Under the pieces are notes generated by a model. The model was not told where the DNA came from, searched no databases, and saw only the letters and a program-made list of their open reading frames with translations. A program made the position numbers and the translations under genes. Shown here piece after piece: positions 1 to 6,585 of a DNA stretch of 39,852 bases (its first letter is position 1; each line of letters opens with the position of its first letter). The stretch comes from Campylobacteraceae bacterium (GTDB lineage: Bacteria > Campylobacterota > Campylobacteria > Campylobacterales > Campylobacteraceae). Location: assembly GCA_031257555.1 (NCBI GenBank), contig JAIROK010000013.1, positions 1-39,852 on the forward strand. The letters run 5' to 3'.

Positions 1-153
1 TGGACGCTTTGGCTTGGCGTGTTTTTTGGCATAGGCGCGGCTGTGAAAAATGTGCATATCGCGTATAAAAAACAAAAAAAGAGTTACGACGAGCTCAAAA
101 ACGAACCGCGCTACAAATACCAAGCCGACGAAGACGATGATGATAAATATTAA
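1..153 (+). CDS. AtpZ/AtpI-family protein, C-terminal fragment (5' end outside window)
   Basis: The frame is open from base 1 and ends at TAA 151-153, giving the last 50 residues of a small protein. It begins in a hydrophobic stretch (WTLWLGVFFGIGAAVKNV) and ends in a charged cytoplasmic tail rich in Lys and then Asp (QADEDDDDKY). A membrane hairpin followed by a charged tail is typical of the AtpZ/AtpI accessory protein of F-type ATP synthase, which in this phylum is a small gene often placed apart from the atp operon. The identification rests on the C-terminal part only. The next gene starts inside its 3' end, so the two are probably translationally coupled. Confidence 0.6.
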   Translation, partial: WTLWLGVFFGIGAAVKNVHIAYKKQKKSYDELKNEPRYKYQADEDDDDKY

Positions 154-613
154 ACTCATAGCGGCTGTTTTTTTGACGCTTGATTTGTTGGTTATTTTAT
201 TTTCTTTATATGTGGGATTTGATTGGCTTATAAATACGCAAGCTGGATTTATCGGTTCTTTAACGGTTGTTGCCCTTTCGCTGTTTGGCTATAAACGAAT
301 GGTGGAAAGCAAAGTGCATGATGGAAGCGGGCGTGATGTGATAGATAAGATAGAAGACCCGTATGAACTTTATGACGAGGAAGAAACAGAGCAAAAAGGC
401 TCAAAATTCAAGGAAAATGTCAAGCATATAAAGACCTCAGCGCGCGGCTATTTATCTATATATAGAATAGGCGGATATGTTGTCTTTTTTGTTTTATTTT
501 TGATTCTTGTGAAAAACAGATATTTTGCTTTTTTGCCCTTCATAACCGGTATTAGTATAATACCAATCAGCACACTGTTTTATACGGTTTTCCAAAGTTA
601 CAAAAAAGTTTGA
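137..613 (+). CDS. Conserved four-helix membrane protein of unknown function
   Basis: A 158-residue integral membrane protein. I place the start at ATG 137 (or ATG 140), overlapping the previous gene by about 15 bases; the 29 residues readable upstream come from the overlapping gene in another frame and do not look like protein. A hydrophobic pair lies near the N-terminus (about residues 5-27 and 36-50). A charged middle follows with a DPYELYDEEE acidic patch, then two more hydrophobic segments (about 108-124 and 130-150). No catalytic motif is visible. The gene lies 6 bp before lpxB. Similar small membrane proteins beside hemL/atpZ/lpxB-type genes are known in Campylobacterota, so a membrane or envelope role is likely but unproven. 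Confidence 0.65.
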   Translation: MMINIKLIAAVFLTLDLLVILFSLYVGFDWLINTQAGFIGSLTVVALSLFGYKRMVESKVHDGSGRDVIDKIEDPYELYDEEETEQKGSKFKENVKHIKTSARGYLSIYRIGGYVVFFVLFLILVKNRYFAFLPFITGISIIPISTLFYTVFQSYKKV

Positions 614-619
614 AAAATA

Positions 620-1648
620 ATGAAATTATTAGTAAGCGCATTAGAGCCGTCGGCAAATCTACATCTAAAACCTGTCATCGACAACATAAAGGAGTGTGAG
701 TTTTTTGGCATTTTTGATCAGAAGTTCGGCAAACCGTTTTTAAGTTCAGATGAGTTTTCGGTGATGGGTTTTTCGGATATTTTTTTTAAAATCATAAAAG
801 CAAAAAAAGCCATTAAAAAGATGGCATTATTAAGTCTTGAAGTAGATCATGTTTTGCTGATAGACTCACCTGCGTTTAATTTGCCGTTAGCAAAAGAGAT
901 ACGGCAAATCAACAAAAATGTTCCGATAACCTGGTATATTTTGCCAAAAGTTTGGGCTTGGAGAAGAGGGCGTGCGAAAAAGGTCGAAAAATACTGCACA
1001 AATTTAGCTTCGATATTTCCATTTGAAGATAGATTTTTTACACGCTCGGTTTATGTCGGAAATCCTCTTTTGGATGAGATAGAAAAACAAAAAAAGAGTT
1101 TGGACAAAAGCAATAAAATCGTATTTATGCCGGGCTCTCGCAAGAGTGAAATAAAAGCCCTCATAGATATATTTAAACAAACAGCAAAAGTGCTTAATAA
1201 AAAGAGCGTTATAGTTATTCCAAAACATTTTAATGAAGACGATATAAAGTCTTTGTATGGCGATTTAGATGGTTTTACTATTTCGCGCGATACGTATGGC
1301 AGTTTGTATGAGTCGGAGTTTGCTTACGTGTGTTCAGGCACGGCAACGCTTGAAGCAGCGCTTATAGGAGTGCCTTTTGTTCTTTGTTATAAAGCAAAGA
1401 AATTTGATTATTCTGTAGCAAAGAGATTTGTAAAATTAAAACATGTAGGACTTGCTAATATAATATTTGACTTTTATAATGAGCGTCCATTGCATACAGA
1501 GTTGTTGCAGCAAGATGTTAGCGTGCAAAATTTACTTAGAGAATATGAGCAGATGGACAAGGAGAGTTTTTTTAAGCACTCTCAAAAATTAAAAGAGATA
1601 TTAAAGCACGGCAGTTCAAAAATAGTGGCTAAATTATTGTATAATTAA
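620..1648 (+). CDS. lpxB: Lipid-A-disaccharide synthase LpxB
   Basis: LpxB joins UDP-2,3-diacylglucosamine to lipid X (2,3-diacylglucosamine-1-phosphate), releasing UDP and forming the beta-1',6-linked lipid A disaccharide on the inner face of the cytoplasmic membrane (GT19 family). The 342-residue protein opens with MKLLVSALEPSANLH. It carries a membrane-surface patch (WYILPKVWAWRRGR, about 105-118), a VGNPL motif at 146-150, the nucleotide-sugar loop PGSRKSEI at 171-178 and a C-terminal CSGTATLEAAL motif, all characteristic of the family. It is somewhat shorter than the roughly 380 residues of the E. coli enzyme, as is usual in this phylum. The LpxH-like hydrolase that makes its substrate lies about 1.5 kb downstream in the same run. 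Confidence 0.93.
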   Translation: MKLLVSALEPSANLHLKPVIDNIKECEFFGIFDQKFGKPFLSSDEFSVMGFSDIFFKIIKAKKAIKKMALLSLEVDHVLLIDSPAFNLPLAKEIRQINKNVPITWYILPKVWAWRRGRAKKVEKYCTNLASIFPFEDRFFTRSVYVGNPLLDEIEKQKKSLDKSNKIVFMPGSRKSEIKALIDIFKQTAKVLNKKSVIVIPKHFNEDDIKSLYGDLDGFTISRDTYGSLYESEFAYVCSGTATLEAALIGVPFVLCYKAKKFDYSVAKRFVKLKHVGLANIIFDFYNERPLHTELLQQDVSVQNLLREYEQMDKESFFKHSQKLKEILKHGSSKIVAKLLYN

Positions 1649-1676
1649 AACTTTTATTATAATTATGGAGATGAGT

Positions 1677-2162
1677 GTGAAAAAGGAACCTATGACGCTT
1701 TTTGGGTTTACCAAGTTAGAAGCCGAACTTAATGATTTTAAAAAGGTGCAGCGTCCGCAAATCGTTATAGAGATAGATATAGCAAGAAGCCATGGCGATT
1801 TGAAAGAGAATGCCGAATATCACGCAGCTCGCGAAAAACAAGCATTTATTGAAGCAAGAATAGCAGAATTTACGGATATGATTTCACGAGCGCAGATAAT
1901 TGACCCAACCACATATGAACACACAAAAGTGTTGTTCGGTTCAACGGTCAAGTTAGAGGATTTAGATAGCGGTGAAATTGCCGTATATACGATAGTAGGA
2001 GCTTTCGAGAGCAATCCTGACAAGGGGCTTATCTCTATATCTTCACCTCTTGCAAAACAGCTTATTGGTAAAAAAGCTGGAGATGAGGTAGATGTGGTTC
2101 TTCCAAATGGCAAAGTCACATATGAGGTACTTGAAGTCTATTTTGAACCTATAAAGTTTTAG
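1677..2162 (+). CDS. greA: Transcription elongation factor GreA
   Basis: GreA enters the secondary channel of RNA polymerase and stimulates cleavage of backtracked transcripts. The coiled-coil hairpin carries the conserved SHGDLKENAEY tip, whose acidic residues act at the polymerase active site, followed by HAAREKQAF. The C-terminal globular domain ends the protein. The reading frame is open from ATG 1665 and ATG 1671, but I prefer GTG 1677: a GGAG ribosome site (1667-1670) lies 6 bases before it, and the resulting MKKEPMTLFGF start resembles the family. This gives 161 residues. Two TATAAT-like hexamers (1640-1645, 1658-1663) lie just upstream, so greA may have its own promoter at the end of lpxB. 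Confidence 0.93.
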   Translation: MKKEPMTLFGFTKLEAELNDFKKVQRPQIVIEIDIARSHGDLKENAEYHAAREKQAFIEARIAEFTDMISRAQIIDPTTYEHTKVLFGSTVKLEDLDSGEIAVYTIVGAFESNPDKGLISISSPLAKQLIGKKAGDEVDVVLPNGKVTYEVLEVYFEPIKF

Positions 2163-2170
2163 GAAAATTT

Positions 2171-3181
2171 ATGAAAAAAATAAATGTTGCGATAGTGGGT
2201 GCCAGCGGTTATACGGGACTTGAATTGATAAAGCTTTTGATTAATCACCCAAATTTTAATTTGTCATACGTTGGAACGAGCGAAGGCGGTATGAATATCA
2301 GCGATCTGCACCCAAGTCTTTTAAACACAGTAAACATGAGAGTGCAAAAAAGCAAACCAAAAGAGATAGCAAAAGAGTGTGAACTTGCTTTTTTGGCTTT
2401 GCCTCACAAAACTGCCATGGAGTTTGCAAAAGAGCTTTTGAAACTTGGCGTTAAAGTGGTCGATTTATCTGCCGATTATAGGCTCTCTTTGGAAAATTAT
2501 GAGAAGCATTATGGTGCGCATTTAGATAAAGAGCATCTGAAAAATGCGGTTTACGGATTGCCCGAAATCAATAAAGAGAAGATAAAAAAAGCATCTTTGG
2601 TGGCAAATCCTGGTTGTTATCCTACTGCTTCCATTTTGGCATTATTGCCGTTTAAATCTTTTATCAAGGAGAATACGCCGATTTTCATAGATGCTAAAAG
2701 CGGAGTTTCCGGACGCGGAAAAAAGGTTAGCGAAAATGAACACTTCGTACATGTAAATGAAAATTTTATCTCATACAGTGCCCTAAAACATAGACATGAG
2801 CCGGAAATCGCTGAAGTTTTAAACCAAAACGGCATAAAAAACAGCATATATTTTGTTCCTCACCTTTTGCCTTTGACAAGAGGAATGCTAATTAGCGCAT
2901 ATATACAAGTAAAAGAAGCTATAGATGCGAAAAAGGTATTGACAAAATTTTATGAAAATGAGAAATTTATCAGGATAAGAGATGAGGCTGTAAGTATCAA
3001 AATGACAGCAGGAACAAATTTTTGCGATATTTTTGCAGAGAGTAAAGATGATATTGTATTTGTCAGCTCAAGCATTGACAATCTTTTGCGCGGAGCTTCG
3101 TCACAAGCTTTAACAAATGCAAATTTGATGTTTGGATTTGATGAGGATTTGGGAGTTCCGAAAATCGGATATGTTCCATAA
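2171..3181 (+). CDS. argC: N-acetyl-gamma-glutamyl-phosphate reductase ArgC
   Basis: Third step of arginine/ornithine synthesis: NADPH-dependent reduction of N-acetylglutamyl phosphate to the semialdehyde. The 336-residue protein has the N-terminal Rossmann loop GASGYTG (10-16) and the catalytic cysteine C149 in ANPGCYPT. A later KHRHEPEI segment supplies the conserved active-site histidine. Length is normal for the family. It starts 8 bp after greA. Its last 11 bases overlap the start of the next gene, indicating co-transcription and probable translational coupling. Confidence 0.95.
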   Translation: MKKINVAIVGASGYTGLELIKLLINHPNFNLSYVGTSEGGMNISDLHPSLLNTVNMRVQKSKPKEIAKECELAFLALPHKTAMEFAKELLKLGVKVVDLSADYRLSLENYEKHYGAHLDKEHLKNAVYGLPEINKEKIKKASLVANPGCYPTASILALLPFKSFIKENTPIFIDAKSGVSGRGKKVSENEHFVHVNENFISYSALKHRHEPEIAEVLNQNGIKNSIYFVPHLLPLTRGMLISAYIQVKEAIDAKKVLTKFYENEKFIRIRDEAVSIKMTAGTNFCDIFAESKDDIVFVSSSIDNLLRGASSQALTNANLMFGFDEDLGVPKIGYVP

Positions 3182-3896
3182 TATAAATACCCAAATCAAT
3201 TTAAAAGAAGGAGCCGTTTTTATCGCCGATGCTCATGAAAATGGTGTAAATAGAAAGGATTTTACTCTATTTTTAAAAAAAGTAGAGTTTGGAGAGATAA
3301 AAACGCCGCAGCTTTTTTTGATGGGCGATATGTTTGATTTTTTATCAAAGGGTGCAAAATATACTCTTTTATTGCATAAATATGAATTAGAAATGCTGGA
3401 TAAAATCGCTGAAAATACAGATGTTTATTATCTTGAGGGCAATCACGATTTTAATCTAAGCGGTATTTTTAAACATGTAAACGTTATACCTGTCAAAAAT
3501 CAGCCTCTTTACGCAAAAGCTGATAAAACCTATGCCATTTCGCATGGTGATTTATATGTGGGGTTTTTTTATAATATCTATACAAAAATCATTAGAAGCA
3601 AGAGTGTAATTTTTTTATTAGATAAACTTGGCATTTGCGGGTTGATAACAAAAATTGTATTAAAAAGCCAAATAAACAAAAAAATTTGTCAAAAAATGGA
3701 AGATTTTGAGAGCAAAATAACACCAAAGTTAAAAAGATATAAAAATTGCGATATGATTTTGGAGGGGCACTATCATCAAAATCAAACCATCTCATATGGG
3801 CATATAAAATATATAAATTTTGCCTCATTTGCATGCGATAAACTCTTTTATCGCTTTGAAAAATCACAGTTTAATGCTTTTTTATTTCAACCATAG
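3171..3896 (+). CDS. lpxH: LpxH-like UDP-2,3-diacylglucosamine hydrolase (metallophosphoesterase)
   Basis: A 241-residue calcineurin-like phosphoesterase. The metal-binding series is complete: DAH at 20-22, GDMFDF at 52-57, GNHD at 90-93, SHGD near 124-127 and EGHYH near the C-terminus. In this phylum the protein cleaves the pyrophosphate of UDP-2,3-diacylglucosamine to give lipid X for LpxB. Specificity is inferred from family and from lpxB in the same gene run, so a generic phosphodiesterase cannot be excluded. ATG 3171 is chosen because it overlaps the argC stop and yields a normal N-terminus; a longer reading from 3132 would only translate argC in another frame. Confidence 0.8.
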   Translation: MFHNINTQINLKEGAVFIADAHENGVNRKDFTLFLKKVEFGEIKTPQLFLMGDMFDFLSKGAKYTLLLHKYELEMLDKIAENTDVYYLEGNHDFNLSGIFKHVNVIPVKNQPLYAKADKTYAISHGDLYVGFFYNIYTKIIRSKSVIFLLDKLGICGLITKIVLKSQINKKICQKMEDFESKITPKLKRYKNCDMILEGHYHQNQTISYGHIKYINFASFACDKLFYRFEKSQFNAFLFQP

Positions 3897-4293
3897 TTTT
3901 TACTATTAATATTTTTATAAAAATAAGTGATTTTTGAATTTATAAATTGACTTTTTTGATTAAATGGGCACGATATTTATTTTAAAGTTTTTAAACTGTT
4001 TTGTATGATTTTTTATCATTTTAGCACACCAAATAAAACGTATATCGCAAAGTTTAAAATCCTTAAAGCTGCCTGTAGTTTTGAAGTAATAATGCGGGAA
4101 TTTTTATTATTCTTGCGCAAAAGATGATTTTTCTAAAATCGTGTCGGATTTTTCTTGTAGCATTCCTCATTGCTTCCTTTATACTGTTTCTACACATAGC
4201 ATTAAGTTTTACAGAAACATAATATATGTAGAATCCTATTTTGTCCGTCATTTCTACGCTACCCATTTACGTCATTCCCGTACGTCTTTTTAC

Positions 4294-4318
4294 GTCATTC
4301 CCACATAAGCGGGAATCC
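4294..4318. repeat. Palindromic repeat, family A copy 1
   Basis: GTCATTCCC, an 8-base spacer and GGGAATCCA form a short imperfect hairpin (ATTCCC 4297-4302 pairs with GGGAAT 4311-4316). A half copy, CGTCATTCCCGTACG, lies just upstream (about 4270-4284). The outer sequence resembles the GTCATTCCCGC...GCGGGAATCC dispersed repeats seen in many bacterial chromosomes. Confidence 0.6.
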
Positions 4319-4409
4319 ATAAAAATAATATGGAAACAAAGAGATGAGATTATTTTATTTATCATACACGATACGTGTTTTGTTTGTTGTAAAAACAATA
4401 AAAGAAGAT

Positions 4410-4476
4410 GGATTCCCGTTTTCAAGGAAACATTTTGCTTTCGTAAAAACGCTTTGCTTGTTTTCACGGGAATGAC
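4410..4476. repeat. Palindromic repeat, family A copy 2 (inverted, expanded)
   Basis: The unit starts with GGATTCCCG and ends with CGGGAATGAC, enclosing about 48 bases that themselves contain related half-palindromes (GTTTTCAAGG / CTTGTTTTCACG). Its orientation is opposite to the copy at 4294-4318, so 4294-4476 as a whole is bounded by GTCATTCCC and GGGAATGAC in inverted orientation, like a tiny non-coding mobile element. Confidence 0.55.
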
Positions 4477-4584
4477 AGAGAGAAGTCATACCTGTGTAGG
4501 CTGGTATCTCGTCTTTATATAAATGAGATAAAATCTACACATTTTTTATTTTTTTATATTTCAATTTTTTTTAAATTTTTTTAA

Positions 4585-4609
4585 ATTCCAGCCTGCGCGG
4601 GAATGACGT
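4585..4609. repeat. Palindromic repeat, family A copy 3 (degenerate)
   Basis: ATTCCAGCCTGCGCGGGAAT followed by GACGT is a third, eroded version of the same unit. A still weaker relative (GTGCGGGAGTGATA) lies near 4663-4676. The decreasing match between copies suggests an old, inactive family. Confidence 0.5.
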
Positions 4610-4970
4610 AAAGAAGCTCTCGCAATTTATCGCGAATATCGTTTCTTTTAGAAACTCTTCGTTTGTGCGGGAGTGATACAAGGGGATTCTCGCATTCCTT
4701 ACTAATATTATTTCTTTGAAATAAAAAATAAAAAAATGATAAAATATTTTGCATAAATGACAAAAAAGCAAAAATACAAACAATTTTTTTGCTATATTTA
4801 TTATGATGATTTTTTGGATTTTAATGACAGATATAATATGTGAAATAAACCACAAGTTTTATGAAACAAAAAAGATATATTATTGTAATGGCAACAGAAA
4901 AATAAAAGCCTAAAAAACCAAAAGATTTTTTAAAAATTTATGCTTATGCAGAAAATTTGCGTGTAAACTG

Positions 4971-5864
4971 CTAATTTAAAAGTTTATCTAAAAGTGAGAA
5001 ATTATTTGCACCCATGATATGTATTTTTGGATGGAAATCTGTTAAATTTTTCAAAATAGTTTTTGAGAGTTCAAATCCTGTTTCAAACTCTTTTTCTTCA
5101 CTTATCTTTTTTGCATTTTCAAGTTTTGATATCCACTCTTGCGGAATGCAAATTCCGGGTACATGTGAGTTTAAAAACTGTGCAGTTCTTAATTTTGTAA
5201 TCGGGAAAAAACCTAAAATAAGTTCTGCTTGATCATTTTTGGATTCGTTTTTTGCATCATCAAATATCTCTTTTAATATTTTTGCATTTTGTATAGAATA
5301 AATTGGTTGAGATATAATGCCAAGCGGTGAAAATTTGAGCTTTGCAGTTATCTTTTTTTGCAAAGATTTTTGATGATTTGTCGCAGAGTTGCAGACACAA
5401 AAAGCTGATATTGGTTTTGGCAAACATGAAAACGGTTTTCCTGAATAATCAATGCCTGCATTGAAACATTTGATAATTTCCAAAAGCAGTGTAGAATTTG
5501 CTTCAAAAACACCTTTAACTTTTGGCTGATCGCTTGAAGATGCGCTGTCTCCTGTTAGTGCTAAAATGGAGTTTATCCCAAGCTCATTTGCACCGAGCAA
5601 ATCAGATTGCAAGGCAATTTTATTTCTATCTCTCATTGATATTGTGGCAATGGTTAATTTTTTGAAATGATTTTGCAATTTCGAAGCTGTTATGATGGAA
5701 TTTGATTTTAGCCTTGCCAAAGGACTGTCAGGAACTATAAAAGCATCTATTTTATCTATTAGTTTTATGTTTTCAATTTTTTTTATGATGTTTTCACTTC
5801 CAGCTCCATGCAAAGGAATAACTTCTAAAGTGAGAAAATTTTGTTTTTTTATTAAGGAATACAT
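4971..5864 (-). CDS. Methylenetetrahydrofolate reductase family protein
   Basis: A 297-residue TIM-barrel flavoprotein of the MetF family. It shows the strand-1 glutamate in LTLEVIPLHG (E14), the SMRDRNKIALQSDLLGA segment (76-92), and the ALTGDSA loop (102-108) that contacts flavin/folate. MTHFR reduces 5,10-methylene-THF to 5-methyl-THF for methionine synthesis. The sequence looks divergent from classical MetF, and Campylobacterota can carry more than one MTHFR-like protein, so I give no symbol. It is transcribed divergently from serB, 78 bp away. A link between serine-derived one-carbon units and this enzyme is plausible but inferred. Confidence 0.75.
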   Translation of the reverse strand: MYSLIKKQNFLTLEVIPLHGAGSENIIKKIENIKLIDKIDAFIVPDSPLARLKSNSIITASKLQNHFKKLTIATISMRDRNKIALQSDLLGANELGINSILALTGDSASSSDQPKVKGVFEANSTLLLEIIKCFNAGIDYSGKPFSCLPKPISAFCVCNSATNHQKSLQKKITAKLKFSPLGIISQPIYSIQNAKILKEIFDDAKNESKNDQAELILGFFPITKLRTAQFLNSHVPGICIPQEWISKLENAKKISEEKEFETGFELSKTILKNLTDFHPKIHIMGANNFSLLDKLLN

Positions 5865-5942
5865 ATTTTTTATCCGACTTTTAATCCAAATGAGATATTA
5901 TATCAAAAATTACAAATTAAACTTATTTAAAGAACAAAAATA

Positions 5943-6566
5943 ATGATAAAACTTGGAGCATTTGATTTTGATTCAACGCTTATGGATGGCGAAACTATCG
6001 ATATTTTAGCTGATAGTTATGGTGTAGGAGATGAAGTTTCGAAGATAACAGCTTCAGCTATGAGAGGCGAGATAGATTTTTTCGAAGCATTAAATAAAAG
6101 AGTTGCTCTTCTAAAAGGTATGAGCGAGAAAAAAGTGATAGACATATGTCAAAATTTAATTTACATGAATGGCGCCAAAGAATTAATCAAAGAGCTTAAA
6201 TCACGCGGTGTTACCGTTGTAGTTTTTAGCGGTGGATTTAGATATGCTACAAGTTATGCTAAAAATATTTTGGGATTTGACGCTGATTTTTCAAATATTT
6301 TGCATGCTAAAGACAATGTCCTTACAGGGCTTGTTGGTGGAGATATGATGTTTGGTTTTTCAAAAGGCGATATGCTGGGGCGAATACAAAATCTGCTTAA
6401 TATATCAAAAGATGAGACTATGGCTGTTGGAGATGGAGCTAATGATTTATCCATGTTTGCATTGGCAAATACAAAAGTGGCATTTTGTGCTAAAGAGATT
6501 TTAAAAGAAAGTGCTGACATAATTATAAATGAAAAAAATTTAGCAAATATTTTGACACATATTTGA
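5943..6566 (+). CDS. serB: Phosphoserine phosphatase SerB
   Basis: HAD-superfamily phosphatase that performs the last step of serine synthesis. The 207-residue protein has motif I DFDSTLMDGE (nucleophile D8, acid/base D10), motif II SGG near 96-98, and motif III/IV GDGANDLSMF near 157-166. The N-terminal ACT domains of longer SerB proteins are absent, as in other Campylobacterota. It starts at ATG 5943 and is followed 19 bp later by the tal-pilT fusion on the same strand. Confidence 0.9.
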   Translation: MIKLGAFDFDSTLMDGETIDILADSYGVGDEVSKITASAMRGEIDFFEALNKRVALLKGMSEKKVIDICQNLIYMNGAKELIKELKSRGVTVVVFSGGFRYATSYAKNILGFDADFSNILHAKDNVLTGLVGGDMMFGFSKGDMLGRIQNLLNISKDETMAVGDGANDLSMFALANTKVAFCAKEILKESADIIINEKNLANILTHI

Positions 6567-6585
6567 TAGCAAAAGGTAAATAAAA

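Larger units (their letters stand above)
3897..4970. other. Gene-free spacer with degenerate palindromic repeats
   Basis: About 1.07 kb without a credible gene. The short open frames here (for example 4063-4266 and 4571-4855) run through inverted-repeat copies and very AT-rich DNA, and show no conserved protein character or good ribosome sites. The centre (about 4270-4680) holds several versions of a GTCATTCCC...GGGAATCC palindrome, annotated separately. The remainder is AT-rich with long T runs. The spacer separates the co-directional lpxB-lpxH run from a convergent minus-strand gene. Confidence 0.7.

Noticed and set aside
4063-4855. Short open frames in the spacer after lpxH
   Set aside because: They cross palindromic repeats, overlap one another on both strands, and have no protein-like composition or ribosome sites.
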